From: an uncultured Verrucomicrobia subdivision 3 bacterium | GTDB taxonomy: Bacteria > Verrucomicrobiota > Verrucomicrobiia > Limisphaerales > UBA11358 | Assembly: GCA_903922735.1 (NCBI GenBank) | Contig: CAIXUZ010000011.1 | Location: 62,001-126,000 of the forward strand | Reading direction: 5' to 3' | Length of the DNA: 64,000 nucleotides | Part shown: positions 50,611 through 58,756 of the stretch, in pieces | Numbering within the stretch: position 1 is the first letter of the stretch | Layout: each line of letters begins with the position of its first letter | The notes under the pieces: model-generated | The model's database searches: none | Told to the model about the DNA's origin: nothing | The model's input: only the letters and a program-made list of their open reading frames with translations | Program-made: the position numbers and the translations under genes

Positions 50611-51651
50611 ATGGCCTTGCCCATTTATCAGGAACGGGGGGAAACTTACCAGGCGAACAACTGCGCGCCCCTGGTGCGGGCTGCCCGGCGCGGCCGGATG
50701 CGGTTGACGGCGCTGGCCCGCGACCAGTATCCCGGGCAGCGACTGGCCCGTTCCGCCCTGCCCGGCGTCAAGACCGTGGGTTTCTGGGATGCGCCGTACG
50801 CCCAGGACTGGGGCTTGGACTGGCATTACAACGAAGGTGTCGAACTGACTTTGCTCGAACGCGGCGGCGTGGCCTACGCCGTGGATAATCACCGGTGCCG
50901 CCTGCGGCCGGATGACCTGACCGTCGCGCGCCCGTGGCAGCGGCATCGGGTTGGCGACCCGAACATCGGCGCCGGCCGGCTCCACTGGCTCATCCTCGAT
51001 GTGGGCGTGCGGCGTCCGCATCAGCCGTGGCAATGGCCGTCTTGGCTGGTGCTGACAAAAGGCGATCTGAAGGAATTGACCGACAATTTGCGCAAGAATG
51101 AACGCCCCGTCTGGCGCGCCACGCCGGAAATTCGCCAATGTTTCCAACGCATTTCGGCCGCAGTGGAAGCCGACCGGCACGGCAGCAACCTTTCCCGGCT
51201 CGCCGCGCTGCTCAATGAACTGTTTGTGCTGGTGCTCGAGATGTTCCGCCGGCAGCGGATAAAGCGCGATGAATCCCTCATCACCACCCAGCGCACGGTC
51301 GAATTATTCTGGGCCGATATGCAGCGGAATTCCATTAATCTGGCCTCTGATTGGACGGTCAAATCCATGGCCCGGCAGTGCGGGCTGGGGGTGACTCATT
51401 TCATCCATTACACCAGGCAAATCACCAACTCGACGCCCGTCTGCTACTTGAATCAATGCCGATTGCAGGCTGCCCTCTGGTTGTTGGCGGAAACACCGAA
51501 ACGCAATATTACCGACATCGCGCTCTCGTCCGGTTTCAATTCTAGTCAATACTTCGCCAAATTGTTCCGGCAACAGTTTGGTTGTGCTCCGAGGGATTAC
51601 CGTCCGGCGCGGGCAAGCGTCAATGCCCGTCACCATCAGACTCGGGTGTAA
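50611..51651 (+). CDS. AraC-family transcriptional regulator
   Basis: The 346-residue protein has an N-terminal cupin-like sensing region (DWHYNEGVELTLLERGGVAY, AVDNHRCRLRPDDLTVARPW) and two AraC helix-turn-helix motifs at about 250-335 (WTVKSMARQCGLGVTHFIHY, NITDIALSSGFNSSQYFAKL, FRQQFGCAPRDYRPAR). It is transcribed away from the TIM-barrel/oxidoreductase operon with 110 bases between start codons. It is therefore the natural candidate to control that operon in response to a sugar. Confidence 0.9.
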   Translation: MALPIYQERGETYQANNCAPLVRAARRGRMRLTALARDQYPGQRLARSALPGVKTVGFWDAPYAQDWGLDWHYNEGVELTLLERGGVAYAVDNHRCRLRPDDLTVARPWQRHRVGDPNIGAGRLHWLILDVGVRRPHQPWQWPSWLVLTKGDLKELTDNLRKNERPVWRATPEIRQCFQRISAAVEADRHGSNLSRLAALLNELFVLVLEMFRRQRIKRDESLITTQRTVELFWADMQRNSINLASDWTVKSMARQCGLGVTHFIHYTRQITNSTPVCYLNQCRLQAALWLLAETPKRNITDIALSSGFNSSQYFAKLFRQQFGCAPRDYRPARASVNARHHQTRV

Positions 51652-51691
51652 TATCTTTTGCGATGTTAGCGCCAGCGTGGAAGTGGTCTTG

Positions 51692-51760
51692 TGATTTTCA
51701 ATTTTCGATTTACGATTGGCGCGCGACTTTCGGGCTGCCCTTCGGCTCGTAAATCGTGAA
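51692..51760. repeat. Heptamer-periodic inverted repeat upstream of argD
   Basis: TGATTTT, CAATTTT, CGATTTA and CGATTGG occupy 51692-51719. After a 28-base loop, CGTAAATCGTGAA at 51748-51760 is the near-complement of the left arm. It is the same architecture as the elements in the type II operon but AT-richer. The right arm ends 14 bases before the argD start and includes an in-frame GTG at 51756, a possible false start. Confidence 0.65.
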
Positions 51761-51773
51761 ACCAATATCGTCA

Positions 51774-53057
51774 ATGAAAGAATTTGTCCCAGCGCCACCT
51801 GCGATTGTGCGGAATGACTACAAGTCCATCCGCGAACTGTTCACGCAAAATGTCGTGCCCAGCTACGGTCGCTTTGAACTCGTTCTCAGTCACGGCGCGG
51901 GCAGCTATGTTTTTGACGTCGCCGGCAAGCGCTACCTCGACCTCGGCGGCGGCATCGCCGTCAATTGTCTTGGCAACGCCCATCCGGCCATCACCGAGGC
52001 GCTCGTCGAGCAGTCCAAAAAACTGATCCACGTTTCCAATCTGTATTTCACCGAGCCGCAAGGCCGGCTCGCCGCCGAGCTCGTCAAACGCATCGGCCCC
52101 GGCAAGGTTTTCTTTTGCAACAGCGGCGCGGAAGCCAACGAAGGCTTGTTCAAGCTCGCGCGGAAATTCGGCCATGACGAAGGCCGGTTTGAAATCCTGA
52201 CCGCGACCAATTCTTTCCACGGACGCACGCTCGCCGGCATCGCTGCTACCGGTCAGGACAAGGTGAAGAAAGGTTTCGAGCCGGCGGTCACCGGTTTTCG
52301 GCACATCCCGTTCAACGATTTGGACGCTGCCCGCTATGCCATTTCTCCCGCCACGGTCGCCATTCTGATTGAAGGCGTGCAGGGCGAAGGCGGCGTCACG
52401 CCCGCCACGCCGGAATATCTGCTCGGCCTGCGCTCCTTGTGCGACGAGAAAAAGCTGCTGTTGCTCATGGACGGCGTCCAGTGTGGCCATTATCGCACCG
52501 GGAAATTCCAGAGTTTTCAGAAAATTCTAGAAGGCGTCCCCGGCGGCGAGAAATTTCTGCCGGACGGTCTCTCGATGGCCAAATCGCTCGGCGGCGGTTT
52601 TCCCATCGGCGCGTTCTGGGTGCGGATGCCGTATGCGGATTTATTGAGCGCCGGCACGCATGGCACAACTTATGGTGGCACGCCGCTCGCCTGCGCCGTG
52701 GCGCTGAAAGTTCTTGAGGTCATCGAAAAAGAAAATCTCGCGGAACACGCACACAAACTCGGCGCGTGGCTGAAATCCGAAATCGAGCGGCTGGCCAAGA
52801 CTTATCCGACTGTCGTGAAATCAGCGCGCGGCATGGGCTTCATGCTCGGCATTGAATTGGCCGAAAAAATCCCTGCGTTCGCCGTGAGCGACAAGCCGGC
52901 GGCGTTGCAATTCGTCAACCGGCTGCATGCGGCGGGTGTGCTGACGATTCCGGCGGGGAATCAAATCGTCCGCCTGCTGCCGCCGCTGAATCTCAAGCCG
53001 CAGGAAGCCGGCGAGGGCATTTCCATCATTGAGCAAGTGGTGAAATCGCTCGCCTGA
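51774..53057 (+). CDS. argD: Acetylornithine aminotransferase
   Basis: The ATG at 51774 (MKEFVPAPPAIVRNDYKSIR) gives 427 residues; the GTG at 51756 lies in the repeat arm and is rejected. Class III aminotransferase signatures: VLSHGAGSYVFDVAGKRYLD, VFFCNSGAEANEGLFKLARK, the pyridoxal-phosphate Asp in LLLLMDGVQCGHYRTGKF and the Schiff-base Lys in LSMAKSLGGGFPIGAFW. The motif MDGVQ replaces the usual DEVQ, a common variant of ArgD. It acts in arginine synthesis with argB and argF. Confidence 0.9.
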   Translation: MKEFVPAPPAIVRNDYKSIRELFTQNVVPSYGRFELVLSHGAGSYVFDVAGKRYLDLGGGIAVNCLGNAHPAITEALVEQSKKLIHVSNLYFTEPQGRLAAELVKRIGPGKVFFCNSGAEANEGLFKLARKFGHDEGRFEILTATNSFHGRTLAGIAATGQDKVKKGFEPAVTGFRHIPFNDLDAARYAISPATVAILIEGVQGEGGVTPATPEYLLGLRSLCDEKKLLLLMDGVQCGHYRTGKFQSFQKILEGVPGGEKFLPDGLSMAKSLGGGFPIGAFWVRMPYADLLSAGTHGTTYGGTPLACAVALKVLEVIEKENLAEHAHKLGAWLKSEIERLAKTYPTVVKSARGMGFMLGIELAEKIPAFAVSDKPAALQFVNRLHAAGVLTIPAGNQIVRLLPPLNLKPQEAGEGISIIEQVVKSLA

Positions 53058-53060
53058 TTC

Positions 53061-53192
53061 GTAGCGGCGTCTCGGCAGAGCGCCGCAAACTTTCCGACTT
53101 TCAATTGGCGGCGCCCTGCCGAGATGCCGCTACGGTTTTCAGAGCGCCGCCAGATGAATTTTTTTGAATGGCGGCTTTCTACCGAAAGCCGC
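53061..53192. repeat. GTAGCGGC inverted-repeat elements
   Basis: 53061-53085 (starting GTAGCGGCGTCTCGGC) and 53108-53133 are imperfect complements with a 22-base loop. A second hairpin, GCGGCTTTC/GAAAGCCGC at 53171-53192, follows 12 bases before the next gene. Both share the GTAGCGGC-type ends and look like copies of one short mobile or structural repeat. They fill the argD-glycosylase gap. Confidence 0.65.
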
Positions 53193-53204
53193 TACGCTGA
53201 AGTC

Positions 53205-53828
53205 ATGACTGCCGCCGCACTCAAGCATCTCTCCGCTGTTGACCCGGTGATGAAAAAGCTCATTGCCAAAGTCGGCCCGTGCCGGTTGGCGCACGAACCC
53301 TGGCGCTCGCCCTTTCAATCGCTGGTGCAGGCCGTCGCGCACCAGCAGCTCAACGGCACGGCGGCGGAGACGATTCTCACGCGGTTCAAAAAACTCTTCC
53401 CGAAGCGACGGTTTCCCAAGCCGGAAGATTTGGCTGGCGTCACCGATGAGCAAATCCGCGCCTGTGGGTTTTCCTTCGCCAAAATCGCCGCCCTCCGCGA
53501 CATCGCGGCGAAAACCTTGGACGGCACGATTCCATCGTCGCGGGAGATTGATAAGCTGGGGGATGAAGAAATCATTGACCGTCTGACCGCGGCGCGCGGC
53601 GTCGGGCGCTGGACGGTTGAGATGCTCCTGATGTTCCAGCTTGGCCGCAAAGATGTTTTGCCCGTGGATGATTTTGGCGTGCGCACTGGCTTCCGCGTCG
53701 CCTACCAAAAGCGCGCAATGCCCAAGCCCAAGGCGCTGCTGGCGTTCGGTAAAAAGTGGCGTCCGCACGCCTCCACGGCGGCGTGGTATCTCTGGCAGGC
53801 CGCCAATGCCGCCCGCAAAAAGAAGTGA
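53205..53828 (+). CDS. DNA-3-methyladenine glycosylase II (AlkA-like, HhH-GPD)
   Basis: The ATG at 53205 gives MTAAALKHLSAVDPVMKKLI and 207 residues; the longer frame from 53124 runs through the repeat hairpins. The HhH-GPD superfamily pattern is clear: PFQSLVQAVAHQQLNGTAAE, then the helix-hairpin-helix LTAARGVGRWTVEMLLMFQL, then the catalytic Asp in VLPVDDFGVRTGF. It removes alkylated bases from DNA. The N-terminal extra domain of E. coli AlkA is absent, as in many bacterial forms. Confidence 0.9.
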   Translation: MTAAALKHLSAVDPVMKKLIAKVGPCRLAHEPWRSPFQSLVQAVAHQQLNGTAAETILTRFKKLFPKRRFPKPEDLAGVTDEQIRACGFSFAKIAALRDIAAKTLDGTIPSSREIDKLGDEEIIDRLTAARGVGRWTVEMLLMFQLGRKDVLPVDDFGVRTGFRVAYQKRAMPKPKALLAFGKKWRPHASTAAWYLWQAANAARKKK

Positions 53829-53891
53829 CTCCAGGCCGCGATTCGGGTAAATAATATCCTTTGGGCGTTATCTCCCAAAAGCATCGCCGTC

Positions 53892-54785
53892 ATGAAACAT
53901 TTGCTAAAACTGGAAACTTTGCCGCGGGCAGATTTTGAAAAAATCCTGGCCGACACCGCCGTTTTCAAGCGGGAACGCGGCCATCATTCGACGCAGCCGC
54001 TGGCCGGCCAGACGTGGGCGCTGATGTTTTCCAAGCAATCCACGCGCACGCGGCTTTCGTTTGAGGTGGGCATTCGCGAACTCGGCGGGCAGCCGATGTT
54101 TTTGAGCGCGGTCGACATTCAGCTCGGCCGCGGCGAGCCGATCAAGGATACGGCGCGGGTCATGGGCCGGATGGTTCACGGCGCGGTTATCCGCACATTT
54201 GCGCAGCATGACGTCGAGGAGTTCGCGAAATTTTCCGGCATCCCGACCGTCAACGCGCTGACCGATGACGAGCATCCGTGCCAGATTCTCGCGGACATTT
54301 TCACCTTTCAGGAAAAGCGCGGTTCGCTCGCGGGCAAAACCGTTGCGTTCATCGGCGACGGCGCGTGCAATGTGGCCAACTCGTGGATTTGGGCCGCGTC
54401 AAAATTCGGCTTTGACCTGCGCATCGCCGCGCCGGAAAAATTCCAGCCGGCGCCGGAATTGCTGAAGCGGGCCGGCGGGCAAATATCCGTGACCAGCGAC
54501 CTCCAGGCCGCGGCCGACGGCGCGGATCTGCTCTATACCGACGTGTGGGTTTCGATGGGCAAGGAAACCGAGGCGAAGGAGCGGATTCAGATTTTGACCG
54601 GCTACCAGATCAATGCCGCCTTGGTGAAGCTGGCCAAAAAAGACGCGCTGGTGATGCACTGTCTCCCGGCGTATCGCGGCAAGGAAATTGACGAGGAAAC
54701 GCTCGAAGCCCACGCCGACACGATTTTCGAGGAGGCGGAAAACCGGCTCCATGTGCAGAAGGCGATTCTGAATTTGGCGGTTTAG
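53892..54785 (+). CDS. argF: Ornithine carbamoyltransferase
   Basis: The 297-residue enzyme has the carbamoyl-phosphate site SKQSTRTRLSFEVGIRELGG, the segment VNALTDDEHPCQILADIFTF with the HPCQ motif, and the ornithine loop ALVMHCLPAYRGKEIDEETL. It makes citrulline in arginine synthesis. It is downstream of the glycosylase gene by 63 bases on the same strand. Length and motifs are normal. Confidence 0.95.
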   Translation: MKHLLKLETLPRADFEKILADTAVFKRERGHHSTQPLAGQTWALMFSKQSTRTRLSFEVGIRELGGQPMFLSAVDIQLGRGEPIKDTARVMGRMVHGAVIRTFAQHDVEEFAKFSGIPTVNALTDDEHPCQILADIFTFQEKRGSLAGKTVAFIGDGACNVANSWIWAASKFGFDLRIAAPEKFQPAPELLKRAGGQISVTSDLQAAADGADLLYTDVWVSMGKETEAKERIQILTGYQINAALVKLAKKDALVMHCLPAYRGKEIDEETLEAHADTIFEEAENRLHVQKAILNLAV

Positions 54786-54791
54786 TAAATC

Positions 54792-54850
54792 CGCTGCTGA
54801 GACACGGGGAGAATTTTAAAACTCTGTGTCTTCCGAGCTTCGGTGGCTAA
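54792..54850. repeat. Inverted repeat of the CCACCGAGACAC type (second copy)
   Basis: Minus-strand GCCACCGAAGCTCGGAAGAC is followed by an ACAGAGTTTTAAAATTCTCC tract and GTGTCTCAGCAGC, a relaxed copy of the element at 41302-41366. It lies between convergent argF and the pseudouridine synthase, and its first bases encode the C-terminal SHRSSEDTEF of the latter. A two-way terminator role is plausible. Confidence 0.6.
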
Positions 54851-55649
54851 AACCCGTCGCGTATTGCTTCAGATATTTCACCGCGACTTTCAAGTCTTTC
54901 GGCCATTCGGATTTGATGGTCACCGGTTCATTGGTGACAGGATGCGGCAGGCTTAATTCCTCCAGATGCAGCGCCGTGCGGGAAATCAGCGGGCGTTCCT
55001 CTTTGCCCGGCTTCAGGCGAAAATCTTTCTTGAGCCGCGAAAGCCAGAGTTTTTTGCCGCCGTAAAGCTCGTCGGCGACCATCACAAAGCCCGCGTGTTT
55101 CAGGTGAACCCGAATCTGGTGGGCGCGTTCCGTCAGCGGCAGGCATTGCAGCAAGCACCAGTCGGAAAACTGTTCCTGCACCTCGAAATCGGTGTGCGCT
55201 TTCTTGCCGTGATCCAAATCCACGCGCATCTGGCCGGGCCGGGTCGGGTGCGGCGCCAGCTTGGCGTCCACCGTGAAATTCTTTGCCGGCGGATTGCCCC
55301 AGGCCAGCGCAGCATGTTTTCGCACCGTCTTTTCCGCGCTGAACAAATTCGCCAGCGCGACGAGGGCGGTTTTGTTTTTCGCGAACAGCAGCACGCCGCT
55401 CGTTTCAAAATCGAGCCGGTGGGCGTGGTTCAGGTAAGTGAGATTCCGTTGGCTGGCCCAGGGTTTGCCGGCGGCGATGCCATCGTGCAAAAGCTTCATC
55501 AAGCTGGGCCGCTCCGGATGGTCGGCATCGGGCGAAACGAGCAGGCCGCTGGGCTTGTCGAGCGCGAGCAGATGCTCGTCTTCGAAGAGAACGGGGATTT
55601 CCCAAAACTCGCGCGTGGCGGGCGACGACAGTTTGACGGCGGCGCTCAC
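54816..55649 (-). CDS. RluA-family pseudouridine synthase
   Basis: The 277-residue enzyme has the RluA core: LLALDKPSGLLVSPD, the catalytic Asp in NHAHRLDFETSGVLLFAKN, and QIRVHLKHAGFVMVADELYG. There is no S4 domain. It converts uridine to pseudouridine in rRNA or tRNA; the exact site is not predictable. The last ten codons come from a repeat element. The start overlaps the stop of the PpiD-like gene upstream by 4 bases. Confidence 0.9.
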   Translation of the reverse strand: MSAAVKLSSPATREFWEIPVLFEDEHLLALDKPSGLLVSPDADHPERPSLMKLLHDGIAAGKPWASQRNLTYLNHAHRLDFETSGVLLFAKNKTALVALANLFSAEKTVRKHAALAWGNPPAKNFTVDAKLAPHPTRPGQMRVDLDHGKKAHTDFEVQEQFSDWCLLQCLPLTERAHQIRVHLKHAGFVMVADELYGGKKLWLSRLKKDFRLKPGKEERPLISRTALHLEELSLPHPVTNEPVTIKSEWPKDLKVAVKYLKQYATGFSHRSSEDTEF

Positions 55650-57316
55650 GGCTGGCGGTTTTTGCCGCCCATGAGCTCAGCGAGCGGCGTGTTGCGCAGT
55701 TCGCGGTTGGCTTCCGCCTGCAACCAGCGGTTAAACACCTCGTTCGACCGCCCCCGGCGGACTTGCTGGGTGAATTGCGGCAGCTCCGTGTTTTTCTTTT
55801 GCAGATTTACGGGCAGCACTGCTTGCACAAATAAAACAAATCCGCCATCCGCGGTGGCCATGAAATTGGCGGGTTTTCCGGGGGCGGTCGTGAAGGCCGC
55901 CTGTTTGAGCTGGTTGATTTCGGCGCGGCTGCCCGCTTCCGGCACATCCTGCGAGCTCAAGGAGAAGGGCGTCAGAAATTGCGGGGTCTGTCCGGCCGCC
56001 AGCGCGATCTGGGCAAAGGTTTTGCCCTGGGCCAGCTGCTGGGTGACGGTGGCTTGGAAATTGGTCCCGGCGCTTTGCGCGAGCAGCGTGGCCGAGCGGT
56101 TCTTGAAATCCTGCGTGACGCGGTCGCGGATCTGGTCGAGCGCCGGAATCGAACTGGGCAGGCGCCTGGCCAGCGCGATGACGTAGGCGGCATCGGTGCC
56201 GCCGATCGGGCCGGCCAGCGGCTCATCCGCGCTCATCTTGAAGGCGGCCTTGGTGAACGCCGCTGGCACATTGATATCTTCCGGCCCAAACGCGGCATTG
56301 AACGGCGCGGTGGTGCGGACGGTAAACTTTTTCTGTTTGGCGAGCGTGTTCAGGTTATCCGGCTTGGGCGGATCAATGGCGAACAGCGTGGTGGCAAATT
56401 CCTTCGCCTGCTGGCTGGCGTCGGCCAGCGCGCGGTTGCGGACGAGGATGTCGCGGATCTTCGCCTTGGCTTCTTCGGGGGTTTTGGCGTCGGCAAATTC
56501 CGTCGCGCCATACTGGCGATAGGTCGCTTCCACGGTTTCCTCAAAATTGGTTTTGCCCCACTCGGCTTTGGCTTGCGCGAGATAATTGGTGGCCTCAAAC
56601 GCGACGTAGTTCACCTGCACCTGTTCGGGCTCGCGATAGGCGGCCATGTTTTTCTGGTAAAAGTCCGTCAGCGCGGCGGGCGTCACCGTGATCTGCGCGA
56701 GATAATTCGACGCCGAGAAAAACACGGCCTGGGCGGAAACTTCCTGGTTTTCGCGGTCATAAAGCTGGCCAGCTTCCTGCGGGGTGACCAGCGCGCCGGT
56801 CAAACCCATCGTCTGCACGAGCTGTTGAATGGTGAGATCGTCCCGCAGAAACCGCTGGAGGTCGGCGGCGGTGAGCCCTTCCGGCGCCAGCACGCGGGTG
56901 ACGAGCTGGTCCATCGGCACCGATTGGCCGTTGCGACCGAGTGATTTCAGCAGTTCCACCGCGGCCGAATTGACCATCTCATCGCTCACGTGGATGCCGA
57001 GATCCTTCGCTTTGCGGGTGAGCAGCAGCCGGACGTAAGTTTCGCGGCTCATGTCTTCGCGCTTGAAGGTCGCGCTTTTCTGCGGCCATTCGCCGTAGTG
57101 CAGCCAGTAGTAGATGATGAATTCCCGCTGCGCCAGACTGAACGCCTCGGCGCTCACCTCTTTGCCGTAAATCGTGCCGTAACCCTGGCCGGAGGCGGAG
57201 CCGCCGCCGCCGTTCTTCCCCGGGCCGGAGCCCATGAACACGACGAACGAAACGATCGTGAGACCGGCGATGATCCACCACAGCCATGCAGAATGTTTGC
57301 GAATTGATCCAATCAT
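55646..57316 (-). CDS. PpiD/SurA-like membrane-anchored peptidyl-prolyl isomerase (chaperone)
   Basis: The ATG at 57316 gives MIGSIRKHSAWLWWIIAGLT and 556 residues; the frame from 57349 adds eleven unlikely residues. A single N-terminal membrane helix (about 12-30) is followed by a Gly-rich linker. An N-terminal SurA/PpiD-type chaperone region comes next (YGKEVSAEAFSLAQREFIIY, LLTRKAKDLGIHVSDEMVN), then a long helical segment and a degraded parvulin-like part (GGTDAAYVIALARRLPSSIP). It probably helps fold exported proteins at the inner membrane. Parvulin catalytic residues are not clear, so isomerase activity is doubtful. Confidence 0.82.
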   Translation of the reverse strand: MIGSIRKHSAWLWWIIAGLTIVSFVVFMGSGPGKNGGGGSASGQGYGTIYGKEVSAEAFSLAQREFIIYYWLHYGEWPQKSATFKREDMSRETYVRLLLTRKAKDLGIHVSDEMVNSAAVELLKSLGRNGQSVPMDQLVTRVLAPEGLTAADLQRFLRDDLTIQQLVQTMGLTGALVTPQEAGQLYDRENQEVSAQAVFFSASNYLAQITVTPAALTDFYQKNMAAYREPEQVQVNYVAFEATNYLAQAKAEWGKTNFEETVEATYRQYGATEFADAKTPEEAKAKIRDILVRNRALADASQQAKEFATTLFAIDPPKPDNLNTLAKQKKFTVRTTAPFNAAFGPEDINVPAAFTKAAFKMSADEPLAGPIGGTDAAYVIALARRLPSSIPALDQIRDRVTQDFKNRSATLLAQSAGTNFQATVTQQLAQGKTFAQIALAAGQTPQFLTPFSLSSQDVPEAGSRAEINQLKQAAFTTAPGKPANFMATADGGFVLFVQAVLPVNLQKKNTELPQFTQQVRRGRSNEVFNRWLQAEANRELRNTPLAELMGGKNRQP

Positions 57317-57428
57317 AAAAAAAGCGAACGCGCAGCCTAGCTTGCCCAACGGAACATGGCAAACGTAAAAGCAGTCTGCTTTTGCTCGTATTCCCCATCC
57401 CTGAGCTTAATCGTAATCCGGCCGGTAG

Positions 57429-57529
57429 TGTCCCAATTTGAAAACGGAGCGCGGGTCTGTGACCCGCAGCGGCTTGATTAGCAGCGAGACGTGCTGCGGC
57501 TCACAGAGCCGCGCTCCGAAATTAGGACA
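57429..57529. mobile_element. 101-bp MITE-like palindrome with terminal repeats
   Basis: TGTCCCAATTT at 57429-57439 is matched by AAATTAGGACA at 57519-57529 with one mismatch as terminal inverted repeats. Inside, 57445-57470 and 57493-57518 are 26-base arms with 24 complementary positions around a 22-base loop. There is no open frame. The size and design are those of a non-autonomous miniature element mobilised by a transposase encoded elsewhere. It sits between hemB and the PpiD gene, two minus-strand genes. Confidence 0.7.
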
Positions 57530-57559
57530 GAACCATCCGGCCGGGAAAATTGATCAAGC

Positions 57560-58552
57560 TCAGGCAGCTTTCAGCCACTTCGCCACATCCATTGCCGCGT
57601 AGGTGATGAGGATGTCCGCCCCCGCGCGGCGCATGGCCAGCAGGCTTTCCAGCGTCACGGCGCGCTCGTCAATCCAGCCGTTGGCAGCGGCGGCCTTGAT
57701 CATCGCGTGCTCGCCGCTCACGGCGTAGGCGGCGGTCGGCAGGCCGAATTCCGTTTTCACGCGCCGGATGATGTCCAGATACGCCAGCGCCGGCTTGACC
57801 ATCACCATGTCCGCGCCTTCCTGGATGTCGAGCGCGACTTCGCGGATGGCTTCGCTGGCATTCGCCGCATCCATCTGGTAGCTCCGGCGGTCGCCGAAGG
57901 ACGGCGCGGATTCCGCCACCTCGCGGAACGGGCCGTAAAAAGCCGAGGCAAACTTCGCCGCGTAGCTCATGATGGGCGTGTCAAAGAATCCTTCGTTGTC
58001 CAGCTCCGCGCGGATGGCGCGGACGCGGCCGTCCATCATGTCGCTCGGGGCGACGATATCCGCGCCCGCCTCGGCGTGGCTGGCGGCGGTGGCCGCGAGC
58101 AGTTTCAAGGTCGGGTCGTTGAGGATTTTTCCCGAATGCACGATGCCGCAATGGCCGTGGCTCATGTATTCGCACAGGCAGACATCCGTGATGACCAGCA
58201 GCGACGGCAGCTCCTGCTTCAGCAGCCGCACGACCTGCTGCACGATGCCGTTCCGGGCGTAAGCGCCGGAAGCCTTCGCATCCTTCTTGTCGGGAATGCC
58301 GAAGAGCAGCACGGCGGGCACGCCGAGCGCATGGGCCGCGGCGGCCTCGCGCAGGATTTCATCCGGCGAAAGCTGGAACACGCCGGGCATGGCCGCCACG
58401 GGGCGGCGCAGCTTTTTGCCGCTGCGGGCGAAGAGCGGCAGGACGAGCTGGGCGGTGTTCAATTGCGTTTCCGCCACCAGGCGGCGCAGGGCGGGCGACG
58501 TGCGCAGGCGGCGCGGGCGGACGACGGGAAATCCGGGCGAATTCATGGGCAC
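57560..58552 (-). CDS. hemB: Delta-aminolevulinic acid dehydratase (porphobilinogen synthase)
   Basis: The 330-residue enzyme shows the Cys-rich zinc site LVITDVCLCEYMSHGHCGIV, the segment ADIVAPSDMMDGRVRAIRAE, the lysine in SYAAKFASAFYGPFRE, and the catalytic Schiff-base lysine in GADMVMVKPALAYLDIIRRV. It joins two aminolevulinates to porphobilinogen in heme synthesis, in line with the cytochrome genes nearby. Length and residues are normal for a zinc-type enzyme. Confidence 0.96.
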   Translation of the reverse strand: MPMNSPGFPVVRPRRLRTSPALRRLVAETQLNTAQLVLPLFARSGKKLRRPVAAMPGVFQLSPDEILREAAAAHALGVPAVLLFGIPDKKDAKASGAYARNGIVQQVVRLLKQELPSLLVITDVCLCEYMSHGHCGIVHSGKILNDPTLKLLAATAASHAEAGADIVAPSDMMDGRVRAIRAELDNEGFFDTPIMSYAAKFASAFYGPFREVAESAPSFGDRRSYQMDAANASEAIREVALDIQEGADMVMVKPALAYLDIIRRVKTEFGLPTAAYAVSGEHAMIKAAAANGWIDERAVTLESLLAMRRAGADILITYAAMDVAKWLKAA

Positions 58553-58588
58553 AGTCTAGGTTTTGCCGGGCGCGGGCAAAAGCGGAAA

Positions 58589-58756
58589 GTGAACCGGAAA
58601 TGGCGCCGCCGCAAACCGGGCGGGGAAAAGCTGGAACGCGGTGGGAAATTCAAGCCGCCGCCGCCGCTGCGCGACCTCATCCGGCTGACGGCGGGGTGCA
58701 GGGCTAAGAACCAGTGCAAGAAAACCGCCCGGTCTTGCAGCCTATCCTCATATTAG
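58589..58756 (+). CDS. Possible small basic protein
   Basis: A GTG at 58589, just after GGAAA, opens 55 codons with high third-position GC. The translation begins VNRKWRRRKPGGEKLERGGK and includes LRDLIRLTAGCRAKNQCKKT; it is strongly basic with three or four Cys. It lies upstream of hemB on the opposite strand. I recognise no family. A random open frame in GC-rich DNA is a real alternative, so confidence is low. Its end overlaps the 13-bp repeat at 58736. Confidence 0.25.
   Translation: MNRKWRRRKPGGEKLERGGKFKPPPPLRDLIRLTAGCRAKNQCKKTARSCSLSSY

Noticed and set aside
57707-58588. Long plus-strand frame leading into the small ORF at 58589
   Set aside because: Antisense to hemB. Only the part beyond hemB could be a gene, and that is listed with low confidence.
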